This document shows, in pieces, positions 15,001 through 26,300 of a stretch of DNA of 64,000 bases. The notes below the pieces were generated by a model, which was not told the origin of the DNA, made no database searches, and saw only the letters and a list, made by a program, of their open reading frames with translations. The stretch is from positions 124,001 to 188,000 of the forward strand of contig JAPYXD010000742.1 in NCBI GenBank assembly GCA_030998225.1, read 5' to 3'. The first letter of the stretch is position 1, and each line of letters starts with the position of its first letter. The translations under genes and the position numbers were made by a program. Origin of the DNA: Diplolepis rosae (lineage: Eukaryota > Arthropoda > Insecta > Hymenoptera > Diplolepididae).

Positions 15001-16740
15001 TAATTATTAATGTATAAATATAAAAACATTTCTGTAAAGTATTGTTTTAATAATCTGGTGCATGACTTTGAGCATCGGAGTCTTTGCAACTGCAAAAGAA
15101 TTTGTTCTTGAAAGAGTTAGTGTTCGAATAAGAAAAAAGATCCCACAGATTATTATTTATGCGACCTGGTGCATGATCCTGAACAACGTGCTCATTAAAA
15201 TTGTATTTTAAGTTGTTTTTATATCTATCAATGTACAAGTATAAAACAATTTCTGTAAAATATTGCTCTAATAATCTGGTGCATGATTTTGACCATCGGA
15301 ATCTTTGCAACTGCAAAATGATTTGTATTTGAAAGAGGTAGTGTTCGACTAAGAAAAATGTTCCAGCAGATTATTATTTTAGCGACCTGGTGTATGATCC
15401 TGAACAACGGGGCAATTAAAATGAATTGTAAGATCTTTTTAAAGCTATTAATGTATAAATCTAATAATAATTCCTGCAAAGTATTGTTTTAGCAATCTGG
15501 TGCATGATTCGAGGCAACGGAATCTTTGCAACTGCAAAAGAATTTGTATTTGAAAGAGATAGTATTCGAATAAGAAAAATGTCCCAGCAGATTATTATTT
15601 ATGCGACATGGTTTATGATCCTGAACAACGGGATCATTATAAATTCCTTTTAAGTTGTTTTTATAATTATTAATGTATAAATATAAAACAATTTCTGTAA
15701 AGTATTGTTTTAATAATCTCGTGCATGATTTTGAGCATCGGAGTCTTTGCAACTGCAAAAGAATTTGTATTTGAAAGAGATAGTGTTCGAATAAGAAAAA
15801 TGTCACAGCAGATTATTATTTATGCGACATGGTTTATGATCCTGAACAACGGGATCATTAAAAATTCCTTTTTAATTGTTTTTATAATTATTAATGTATA
15901 AATATAAAACAATTTCTGTAAAGTATTGTTTTAATAATCTGGTGCATGATTTTGAGCATCGGAGTCTTTGTAACTGTAAAAGAATTTGTTTTTGGAAGAG
16001 ACAGTGTTTGAATAAGAAAAAAGTTCCGACAGATTGTTATTTAAGAGACCAGGTTTATGATCCGGAACAACGGTGTCATTAAAAATGCATTGTCAGTAGT
16101 TTTTATAATTATTTATGCATAAATATAAAAACAATTACTGTAAAATATTGCTCTAATAATCTTGTGCATGATCTTGAGCATCGGAATCTTTGCAACTGCA
16201 AATAATTTGAATTTGAAAGAGGTAGTGTTCGACTAAGAAAAATGTCACAGCAGATTAATATTTTAGTTACCAGGTGTATGATCCTGAAAAACGGGGCAAT
16301 TAAAATGCATTGTGAGTTGTTTTCATAACTATTAATGTATAAATATAAAGACAATTCCTGCAAAGTATTGTTTAAGCAATCTGGTGCATGATTTTGAGCA
16401 TCGGAGTCTTTGCAACTGTAAAAGAATTTGTTCTTGAAAGAGTTAGTGTTCGAATAAGAAAAAATATCCGACAGATTATTATTTATGCGACCTGGTGCAT
16501 GATCCTGAACAACGTGCTCATTATAATTGTATTTTGAGTTGTCTTTATAACTATTAATGAATAAATATAAAACAATTTCTGTAAAGTATTGTTTTAATAA
16601 TCTGGTGCATGATTTTGAGAATCGGAGTCTTTGAAACTGCAAAAGAATTTGTTTTTGAAAGAGTTAGTGTTCGAATAAGAAAAAAGATCCGACAGATTAT
16701 TCTTTCTGCGACCAGGTGCATGAACCTGAACAACGTGCTC

Positions 16741-17760
16741 ATTATAATTGTATTTTGAGTTGTTTTTATAACTATTAATGTATAAATAAAAAACAATTAC
16801 TGTAAATTATTGCTCTAATAATCTGGTGGATGATTTGGAGCAACGGAATCTTTGCAACTGCAAAAGAATTTGTTTTTGAAAGAGTTAGTGTTCGAATAAG
16901 AAAAAAGATCCGACAGATTATTATTTATGCGACCTGGTGCATGATCCTGAACAACGTGCTCATTAAAATTGTATTTTATTTTGTTTTTATAACTATCAAT
17001 GTATAAATATAAAACAATTTCTGTAAAGTATTGTTCTAGCAATCTGGTGCATGATTCTAGACATCGGAGTCTTTGCAACTGTAAAAAATTTGTTTTTGAA
17101 AGTTTAAATGTTCGAATAAGAAAAAAGTTCCAGCAGATTATTATTTTAGCGACCGAGTGTATGATCCTGAACAACGGTTCATTCAAAATGAATTTTAAGT
17201 TGTTTTTATGACTATTAATTTATAAATAAAAAAACATTTCCAGTGGAGTATTATTTTAGGGACCTGGTGCATGATCGTAGATAAGGGTGTCATTGAAAAT
17301 GCACTTTAAGTTGTTTTCGTAACTATTTATGTATAAATATAACAAAAGTTCCTGTGGGATATTGTTTTACCAATCTGTTGCATTTTTTTGGCATAGGAGT
17401 CTGCGCAACTGCAAAAGAATTTTTATTTGAAAGAGGTAGAGTTCGACTAAGAAAAATGTTCTAGCAGATTATTATTTATGCGACCTGGTGTATGATCCTG
17501 AACAACGGGGCAATTAAAATGCATTGTAAGATCTTTTTAAAGCTATTAATGTATAAGTATAATAATAATTCCGGCAAAGTATTGTTTTAGCTATCTGGTG
17601 CATGATTCGAGGAAACGGAATCTTTGCAACTGCAAATAATTTGTATTTGTAAGAGGTATTGTTCGACTAAGAAAAATGTCCCAGCAGATTATTATTTATG
17701 CGACATGGTGTATGAACCTGAACATCGGGATCATTAAAAATTCCTTTTTAAGTTGTTTTT
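16741..17760. repeat. Higher-order satellite block, copy 2
   Basis: Near-identical duplicate of 13980-15000 at an offset of 2761 bp, close to 12.5 monomers. The half-integer offset fits a monomer that is itself an old dimer of two ~110-bp halves, so recombination can register on half-monomers. A third, partial copy follows at 17768-18240, offset about 992 bp from this one (about 4.5 monomers). Confidence 0.85.
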
Positions 17761-19356
17761 ATAACTATTAATGTATAAATAAAAAACAATTACTGTAAAT
17801 TATTGCTCTAATAATCTGGTGGATGATTTTGAGCAACGGAATCTTTGCAACTGCAAATAATTTGTATTTGAAAGAGTTAGTGTTCGAATAAGAAAAAAGA
17901 TCCCACAGATTATTATTTATGCGACCTGGTGCATGATCCTGAACAACGTGCTCATTAAAATTGGATTTTGAGTTGTTTTTATAACTATCAATGTATAAAT
18001 ATAAAACAATTTCTGTAAAGTATTGTTCTAGCAATCTGGTGCATGATTCTAGACATCGGAGTCTTTGCAACTGTAAAAAATTTGTTTTTGAAAGTTTAAA
18101 TGTTCGAATAAGAAAAAAGTTCCAGCAGATTATTATTTTAGCGACCGAGTGTATGATCCTGAACAACGGTTCATTCAAAATGAATTTTAAGTTGTTTTTA
18201 TGACTATTAATTTATAAATAAAAAAACATTTCCAGTGGAGTATTATTTATCAGACCTGGTGTATGATCCTGAACAACGGGGCAATTAAAATGCATTGTAA
18301 GTTCTTTTTAAAGCTATTAATTTATAAATATAATAATAATTCCGGCAAAGTATTGTTTTAGCTATCTGGTGCATGATTCGAGGAAACGGAATCTTTGCAA
18401 CTGCAAATAATTTGTATTTGTAAGAGGTATTGTTCGACTAAGAAAAATGTCCCAGCAGATTATTATTTATGCGACATGGTGTATGAACCTGAACATCGGG
18501 ATCATTAAAAATTCCTTTTTAAGTTGTTTTTATAACTATTAATGTATAAATATAAAAGCAATTACTGTAAAATATTGCTCTAATAATCTGGTGCATGATT
18601 TTGAGCATCGGAGTCTTTGCAACTGTAAAAGAATTTGTTTTTGAAAGAGTTAGTGTTCGATTAAGGAAAAAGATTCCACAGATTATTATTTATGCGACCT
18701 GGTGTATGATCCTGAACAACGTGCTCATTAAAATTGTATTTTAAGTTGTCTTTATAACTATTAATGTATAAATATAAAACAATTTCTGTAAAGTATTGTT
18801 CTAGCAATATGGTGCATGATTCGAGGCAACGGAATCTTTACAACTGCAAAAGAATTTGTATTTGAAAGAGATAGTGTTCGAATAAGAAAAATGTCACAGC
18901 AGATTATTATTTATGCGACATGGTTTATGATCCTGAACAACGGGATCATTAAAAATTCCTTTTAAGTTGTTTTTATAATTATTAATGTATAAATATAAAA
19001 CAATTTCTGTAAAGTATTGTTTCAATAATCTAGTGCATGATTTTGAGCATCGGAGTCTTTGTAACTGTAAAAGAATTTGTTTTTGGAAGAGACAGTGTTT
19101 GAATAAGAAAAAAGTTCCGACAGATTGTTATTTAAGAGACCAGGTTTATGATCCGGAACAACGGTGTCATTAAAAATGCATTGTCAGTAGTTTTTATAAT
19201 TATTTATGCATAAATATAAAAACAGTTACTGTAAAATATTGCTCTAATGATCTGGTGCATGATTTTGAGAATCGGAGTCTTTGCAACTGCAAAATAATTC
19301 GTATTTGAAAGAGGTAGTGTTCGACTAAGAAAAATGTTCCAGCAGATTATTATTTT

Positions 19357-19853
19357 TATGTGCTATCGGCGCGCAACTCGTTTTTTCGCTACAGTTAACA
19401 GTAGCGCAATGAAGTACATTTCGCAAGAAAGGAATGAAATATAAAAACTGAACTGCGCATGCGCCCATAGCCATGACACGAAGCTCAATCCTTCTTATTC
19501 TTCTTCTTCTTCGTACAGCGTTAGCATCTTACTGGATAAGCCTTGTACATTTGAACTGCGCATGCGTCTACTAAAATCCATTACTACTACACAAGATCGA
19601 TAAAATCAAAATGGCCGGGACTAGTCGTGACATATCACGTGTAATGACTAGCGCCGCAAACATCTACAATACTAGTTTAGATTCCAGTGTACGCATAAAA
19701 ACTCGTATACGCACCGAAGTCACATAAAATAGAATACGTGCCAATGCACACAATTCGGGTAATTCCGATACTCGCGACAATGCTCGCAGGACTGATCGCG
19801 CTTCGGCTTCGTGTCGGCTTTGCCTCGACTACGCCTTGGCTTTGATCTCCTGC
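19357..19853 (+). mobile_element. CpG-rich non-autonomous element inserted in the satellite
   Basis: About 500 bp unlike the satellite: GC- and CpG-rich, with AACTGCGCATGCGC and AACTGCGCATGCG boxes, a CTTCTTCTTC run, TCACGTG, and the phrase CACAAGATCGATAAAATC. It matches, in reverse complement, the right arm of the larger element at 36870-37225, and its last part matches 37220-37390. The 3' junction with satellite falls inside TCCTGC (19848-19853), a string present both in the element (CTCCTGCGAGC) and in the monomer (TTCCTGCAAAG). The right end is truncated relative to the 36.3-37.4-kb copy. No coding capacity is visible. Family not recognised. Confidence 0.75.
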
Positions 19854-22440
19854 AAAGTATTGTTTTAGCAATCTGGTGCATGATTATGAGCATCAGAATC
19901 TTTGCAACTGCAAAAGAATTTGTTTTTGAAAGAGGTAGTGTTCGACTAAGAAAAATGTCCCAGCAGATTATTATTTTAGTGACCTGGTGTATGATCCTGA
20001 AAAACAGGGCAATTAAAATGCATTGTAAGTTCTTTTTGAAGCTATTAATGCATAAATATAATAATAATTCCTGCAAAGTATTGTTTTAGCAATCTGGTGC
20101 ATGATTCGATGCAACGGAATCTTTACAACTGCAAAGGAATTTGTTTTTGAAAGAGTTAGTGTTCGAATAAGAAAAATGTTCCAGCAGATTATTATTTTAG
20201 CGACCTGGTGTATGATATTGAACAACGGGGCAATTAAAATACATTGTAAGTTCTTTATAAAGCTATTAATGTATAAATATAATAATAATTCCTGCAAAGT
20301 ATTGTTTTAGCAATATGGTGCAATATTCGAGGCAACGGAATCTTTACAACTGCAAAAGAATTTGTATTTGAAAGAGGTAGTGTTCGACTAAGAAAAATGT
20401 CCCAGCAGATTAATATTTTAGTGACCTGGTGTATGATCCTGAAAAACGGGCAATTAAAATGCATTGTAAGTTCTTTTTAAAGCTATTAATGTATAAATAT
20501 AATAATAATTCCTGCAAAGTATTGCTTTAGCAATCTGGTGCATGATTCTAGGCATCGGATTCTTTGCAACTGTAAAAGAATTTGTTTTTTAAAGAGGTAG
20601 TGTTCGAATAAGAAACAAGTTCAGACAGATTATTATTTAAGAGACCAGGTTTATGATCCTGAACAAAGGGATCATTAAAAATGCATTTTAACTTGTTTTC
20701 ATAACTATTAATGTATAAATATAAAGACAATTCCGGCAAAGTATTGTTTTAGCAATCTGGTGCTTGGTTTTGAGCATTTGCGTCTTCGCAACTTCAACAG
20801 AATTTGTTGCTAAAAGCGTTAGTGTTCAAATAAGGAAAAATTCCTACAGATTACTATTTCTGCGACCAGGTGTATGATCCTGAACAACGTGCTTATTAAA
20901 ATTGTATTTTGAGTTGTTTTCATAATTATTAATGTATAAATATAAAACAATTACTTTAAAATATTGCTCTAATAATCTGGTGCATGATTTTGAGCATCGG
21001 AGTCTTTAAAACTGCAAAATAATTTGTATTTGAAAGAGGCAGTGTTCGAGTAAGAAAAATGTTTCAGCAGATTATTATTTTAGCGACCTGGTGTATGATC
21101 CTGAACAACGGGGCAATTAAAATGCATTGTAAGTTCTTTTTAAAGCTATTAATGTATAAATATAATAATAATTCCTGCAAAGTATTGTTTTAGCAATCTG
21201 GTGCATGATTCTGTAAAAGAATTTGTTTTTGAAAGAGATAGTGTTCGAAAAAGAAAAAAGTTGGACAGATTATTATTTATGCGACCTGGTGTATGATCCT
21301 GAACAACGTGCTCATTAAAAATGCATTTTAAGTTGTTTTTATAACTATAAATGTATAAATATAAAAACAATTCCTGTAAAGTATTGTTTTAGCAATCCGG
21401 TGCATGATTTTGAGAATTGGCGTCTTCGCAACTGCAACAGAATTTGTTTTTAAAAGAGTTAGTGTTAGAATAAAAAAAAAGTTCCAACAGATTATTATTT
21501 ATGCGACCTGGTGTATAATCCTGAACAACGGGTCATTAAAAATGTATTTTAAGTTGTTTTTATAATTAATAATGTATAAGTATAAAAACAATTCCTGCAA
21601 GGTATTGTTTTAGTTTTCTGGTGCATGATTCTAGGCATCGGAGTCTTTGCAACTGCAAAAGAATTTTTTTTTGAAAGAGGTAGTGTTCGAATAAGAAAAA
21701 AGTTCCCACCGATTATTACTTATGCGACCTGGTGCATGATCCTGAACAACGTGCTCATTATAATTGTATTTTAAGTTGTTTTTATAACTATTAATGTATA
21801 AATATAAAACAATTTCTGTAAAATATTGTTCTAATAATCTGGTGCATGATTTTGAGCATCGGAGTCTTTGCAACTGCAAAATAATTTGTATTTGAAAGAG
21901 GTAGTGTTCGACTAAGAAAAAAGTTCCTACAGATTATTATCTAAGAGACCAGGTTTATGATCCTGAACAACGATGTGTTTAAAAATGCATTGTCAGTAGT
22001 TTTTATAACTGTTAATGCATAAATATAAAAACAATGACTGCAAAATATCGCTCAAATAATCTGGTGCATGATCTTGAGCATCGATGTCTTTGCAACTGAA
22101 AAGAATTTGTTTTTAAAAGAGATAGTGTTCGAAAAAGAAAAAAATTCCGACAGATTATTATTTATGCGACCTGATGCATGATCCTGAACAACGTGCTCAT
22201 TAAAATTGTATTTTAAGTTGTCTTTATAACTATTAATGTATAAAGATAAAACTATTTCTGTAAAGTATTGTTTTAATAATCTGTTGCATGATTTTGAGAA
22301 TCCGAGTCTTTGCAACTGCAAAAGAATTTGTTTTTGAAAGAGTTAGTGTTCGAATAAGAAAAAAGATCCGACAGATTATTATTTATGCGACCTGGTGCAT
22401 GATCCTGAACAACGTGCTCATTAAAATTGTATTTTAAGTT
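19848..22440. repeat. 221-bp satellite array, second block
   Basis: Continuation of the same satellite after the CpG-rich insertion, about 12 monomers of both flavours. It ends at AAGTT (22436-22440), one copy of the target duplication of the BEL retrotransposon, and resumes at 29984. Confidence 0.95.
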
Positions 22441-23157
22441 TGTTCCGTTGGAACTTTATCATGCTTCATTTGGAAGTTTTATGAGAGTGTGAAAATTCTA
22501 TTATTATAAGGTTTATGAATTTTGAAAGGAATGTCGACAAAAACTTAATCTCAGAATTTGCTTACCTATACTTGTGTCCCGTCTGCGCTTTATATTCTTA
22601 TTATACTTAATCCTACAATCTGTCTATCTTCACTTTCACTACGAACACTTTATTGCTATAAGCTGTCTAGCATCGAAAGTCTACTATTCAACTTACCTAC
22701 CCTATCATAAAAACTAGTGTCGGTGCAAAAGCGACGGTCAGGCGTTCGAGCCCATCAGCCTTTTTGGGTTTTTCCCTAGAAAATTCCCCTTACGGTCTTA
22801 CACCTACGTCAGCAAAAAGTAGTGGTTCCAAAATCCCTCCCTTCGATGATCTATCCAATAAGAAACTCTGATTCACCCTCTACTAATTTGTACCCCTCTT
22901 CGTATCATTGAACCTGCAAGTAACTGTCTGTTCCTAACTCTAAGTTATTTCAATCGTTTTCGGCCATCCCACCAAGCTATTTTGTATATTCGGGAAACGA
23001 TCAGCCATCTACTTTGGCTGCTATTTATAAATCTTCGGCTAACTATTATTCATATTCAATTCTGTAAATATTAAACCTTGCTGGTGTGTGTTAAAATATA
23101 TGTGAACATTAAAACGAACTCTGTGCGAATTTCAATTATTTAACCTACTAGCAAACA
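22441..23157 (+). repeat. BEL/Pao 5' LTR
   Basis: 717 bp, TG...CA ends. Aligns along its whole length with 28508-29983 once the Tc1/mariner insertion there is removed. The LTR should hold promoter and polyadenylation signals; AATAAA or TATAAA boxes cannot be assigned reliably. Confidence 0.95.
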
Positions 23158-23181
23158 TTTTTTGGTCCTTCGATCGTGGAT
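23158..23181 (+). other. Probable primer-binding site of BEL element
   Basis: Just after the 5' LTR comes TTTTTTGGTCCTTCGATCG, with a TGG at 23163 as expected for pairing with a tRNA CCA end. BEL elements commonly carry a TTTGGTCCTTCGA-type sequence here. The primer tRNA cannot be named from this sequence. Confidence 0.6.
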
Positions 23182-23685
23182 ATTTTATCGCTTCAGTGAA
23201 AATCAAGGAAACAATACAAGTTAAGTGATAAAATATTGTGTCTTTGTGACAATAAAGAACAAAGACACAAACTAGTGGCAATACAGTGAATCGTGCAGTG
23301 AGTCAGTAGCTTCGCAGCATCATATCTTGAAGCCAAGCAGCAATCCTTGACGCAACTGCTGGTCCAGTCTACTGCAGCAGTTATTGCAGCAGAAACAGAA
23401 ACTCTGCTCCATAGAATTCTTAACTAAAAAAGAATCGTATTCTACAAGTGTGGATTCCTTGTCGGACTCCGAAGAGCAAACCAGACGATTAATTCATCAG
23501 AAGCAGCAGGGATCCGGTCCAGACGATCCAGGGAAAAGGCGCTCAATCTACATAGCATCAATCCGTGGTCCAGCTCATCAAAAGTAAGTTAGTTTGGTAC
23601 CACCAATTCTCTAAGTATAATCATATCTCCTGAATTCAATTGTTGAAAAGTTCGCGTTGTTTGCAATTGTTGAAATCAAATTACA
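23182..23685 (+). other. BEL 5' untranslated leader
   Basis: About 500 bp between the primer-binding site and the first gag ATG. It includes a 67-codon open stretch (23384-23587) ending AAAAGTAAGT, which resembles a splice donor at 23583. No domain is recognisable; treated as leader. Confidence 0.5.
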
Positions 23686-25071
23686 ATGACTTCCTGTGCA
23701 GAGAATGTAGATACTGAACTCGAAATTAATGAATTAAATCTTAAACGCGGCAATATTAAACGGTCTCTCACAGCGAGTGAAAAAATAACTTCATGGTCAG
23801 ATTTAGCTTCCCTGGACCTAGAAGAGCGGTTAATCAATCATAGAAGGTTATGGGCAGATTTTTAAATCATCCAATCGCGATTAGAATTGATAAATTCAGG
23901 TACACCAAAATTAGTTGCAAGGCATGAAAGCGAGCGCGAGTCCTTTGAAAATAGATATTACACAATATCAGATATTAAAGATGTTGAAAAACTTGTACAT
24001 TTGAAAGGTTGCGTACAAGATGCAGCCGCGGAAGTAATCGCATCTATTGAAACTTCATCTAACAATTATAAGGTAGCTTGGAAACTATTACAAGAGCGGT
24101 ATGACAATAAAAAACTAATTATCGAGAGTCACGCAAAATCACTCATGGAGTTACAACCCATGGCTGAAGAATTTTTGGTGCGTACTTTAATAGACCTAGT
24201 GCAGAAGCACATTAGAGCGCTTCGCACATTAGGCGAATCGGTAGACTCTTGGGACACTTTATTGATTCTTATTTTCAAAAGTAAACTTTCATTTCAATTA
24301 CGCGAAAAATGGGAAGACTTTTCTAGCGAAATGAAAACTCCCACGATGAACCAATTATTAGAGTTCCTACAACGTCGTGCGCAATTTGAAGAAGTTCAAT
24401 TCTCGCAATCGTCCGCGAAACCACAGAAGAAGTTTGAAAATAGACCAGATAATGGGCGATCTGTCAATAATTTCAAAAACTCTTATCAACACGCTCATCT
24501 CGCGTCAACTTCTAAATTTAGTTGCTATTATTGCTCAGAGGAGCACACTATTTACACGTGCGAAAAATTTCTCAGACTTTCTCAAAAAGAACGTCAGGAG
24601 GCTGTTAAAAAAGCCTCTCTATGCACAAACTGCTTGTGCCCTAATCACCGTGTCAGTGAGTGTCGCGGTGGTCCCTGCAGGAAATGTGGAAAGAGACACA
24701 ACTCTCTTCTGCATATTGATCGCGAAAATGGGGATAACGAAGAAAAGAGCAATTCGAAAAACTCGTCGGTTAATATGCATGCAGTTCAAGACGAGTCCGA
24801 TGCGTACATGTTATTGTCCATTGCTGCCGTAGATATATTCGATAATGCTGGAAATTCACATACCTGTCGCGTCCTTTTAGATAACGGTTCCCAGTCAAAT
24901 TACATGACGGAAAAAATGGCTTCTCTCCTCAATGTGCCAAAATATCCAGTAGACATCGATGTCTCTGGGTTAAATTCTGCATCCACAGAAGTCAAACACT
25001 CAGTGGTTGCGTCTATAAATTCGCAGTTTAACAATTATAAGAAAACATTAAATTTTCTACTTGTCAAATAG
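23686..25071 (+). pseudogene. BEL gag-protease region, two nonsense codons
   Basis: The reading frame starts at ATG 23686 (MTSCAENVDTELE...). It meets TAA at 23863-23865 after 59 codons and continues in the same frame to TAG at 25069-25071. The middle part (from about residue 75) resembles the BEL capsid-like region (DUF1759). Zinc-binding clusters follow: CYYC...H....C, then CTNCLCPNHRVSEC, then CRKCGKRHNSLLH, typical of BEL Gag. A retropepsin-like (DUF1758) region begins near residue 390 with LLDNGSQSNYMT; relatives usually have D-S-G where this copy has D-N-G. Gag would package RNA and the protease would cleave the polyprotein. Both stops and the altered catalytic triplet point to decay. 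Confidence 0.85.
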
Positions 25072-26300
25072 GTAACGAAGAAGTTATCAGCAATACCATT
25101 CGATAGAACGTCATTTCAAATTCCCTCTAACATTTACTTAGCAGACCCCGAATTTTACAAGTGCAGAGAAGTAGATGCCCTGTTGGGTGTCCAGCAATTC
25201 TACAGACTTCTGTGCACAGGTCAAATTCACGTTAAGGGTCAAGAAACTATTTTGCAGAAAACTAAATTAAGCTGGGTAGTTTCTGCCACTATCTATCCCA
25301 GGGCCACTCAACCTAAAGAGGTAGTGTGCCACATTTCTCAGACAGAAGTCGATCCACTCTCAGATCAACTCGAAAGATTCTGGGAAATTGAGCTAGTTCC
25401 CAGTAGTAAACATTTATCTAAGGAAGAAAAAGACTGTGAAAATCACTTTAAACTTCACAAAACCCGAAGCAAAACCGGTCACTATATAGTTTCGTTGCCT
25501 TTTAACGAAAAGAAAAAGGACATTGTTGACTCTTACCAAACGGCGTTGCGACGTTTCCACGCCCTAGAAAGTAAATTTGCAAAACATCCTACTTTGAAAG
25601 AAAAGTATTCGGAGTTTATGCAGGAGTACTTAAACCTAGGTCACATGTCCACAACGCAAGACAGTGATCCTAAGCATCACGGCTTCTTTTTGCCTCACCA
25701 TGCTGTTATCAAAGAAGACAATTTAACAACAAAAATCAGAGTAGTTTTCGATGGCTCTGCCAAAAGTTCTAGCGGAATTTCCTTAAATGACGCGCTCATG
25801 GTCGGTCCGACTGTCCAAGACGATCTCTTCACAATTTATACTCGTTTCAGATCCTTTCCATTCGCTCTAACAGCCGACATTGAGAAGATGTATCGTCAAG
25901 TTGAGGTAACTCCAGAAGATTCATCTTATCAAAGAATTCTCTGGCGAGAGAACTCAAGTGAGCCCATAAAAATATATAATTTAAAAACAGTTACGTACGG
26001 GACAGCTTCCGCACCCTTTCTCGCCACGCGCGTCTTATCTCAATTATCAGAAGATGAGGGTTCCTCCCATCCTCTTGCTGCTCAAGTCCTCATTCGTGAC
26101 TTTTATGTGGACGATCTATTAACAGGCGCGGCTACGTTTCAAGAAGCTTTAGACCTCCGTAACGATCTAGTTCAGCTCGTCGGAAAAGGCGGCCTGACAC
26201 TGCGAAAATGGGCCTCAAATGATCCACGATTGACTCGCGATTTCAATGATGAATCAAAAATAGAGCTTTTATCGCTCGATTCATCGAATACAATCAAACT
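25072..26300 (+). pseudogene. BEL reverse transcriptase region
   Basis: Same frame as gag-pro, open after the TAG at 25069. BEL polymerase motifs occur in order: ALTADIEKMYRQVEV (first catalytic Asp), SYQRILWR, TYGTASAPFLA, and FYVDDLLTG with the YVDD catalytic box at 26104-26115. It would copy element RNA into DNA. Near 26300 the expected RT thumb and connection sequence is missing and the frame changes, so polymerase and RNase H are no longer fused in frame. The original protein would have been a single Gag-Pol polyprotein. Confidence 0.85.

Larger units (their letters stand above)
1..19356. repeat. 221-bp satellite array, first block
   Basis: Tandem monomers of about 221 bp fill this block. 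Equivalent points recur at 8491, 8712 and 8933, exactly 221 bp apart. Each monomer holds the 12-mer CTGGTGCATGAT twice (once followed by TTTGAG, once by CCTGAA), 111 and 110 bp apart (13620, 13731, 13841). Two monomer flavours mix: one reads AACGTGCTCATTAAAATTG and tends to go with GAGTTAGTGTTCGAATAAG; the other reads AACGGGGCAATTAAAATG and tends to go with GAGGTAGTGTTCGACTAAG. Monomers differ by scattered substitutions and small indels. Minus-strand reading frames of 60-177 codons recur, but 221 is not a multiple of three, so they shift frame from monomer to monomer and are not treated as genes. The array continues past the left edge. Confidence 0.97.

Noticed and set aside
812..22321. Dozens of recurring minus-strand reading frames of 60-177 codons (for example 8094-8579, 16109-16642)
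   Set aside because: They are translations of the satellite in different frames. The monomer length is not a multiple of three, the same DNA is open in two frames, and starts shift with each indel; a repeated gene family is not needed to explain them.
1..22440. CRISPR-like array
   Set aside because: The repeats are long, adjacent and degenerate without unique spacers; the context is eukaryotic.
1..22440. CENP-B box in the satellite
   Set aside because: TTCGACTAAGA matches only the first half of the TTCGnnnnAnnCGGG core; the CGGG part is absent at the right spacing.
24377..24832. 151-codon frame overlapping BEL gag in another frame
   Set aside because: Shadow of the gag frame; zinc-knuckle motifs are in the other frame.
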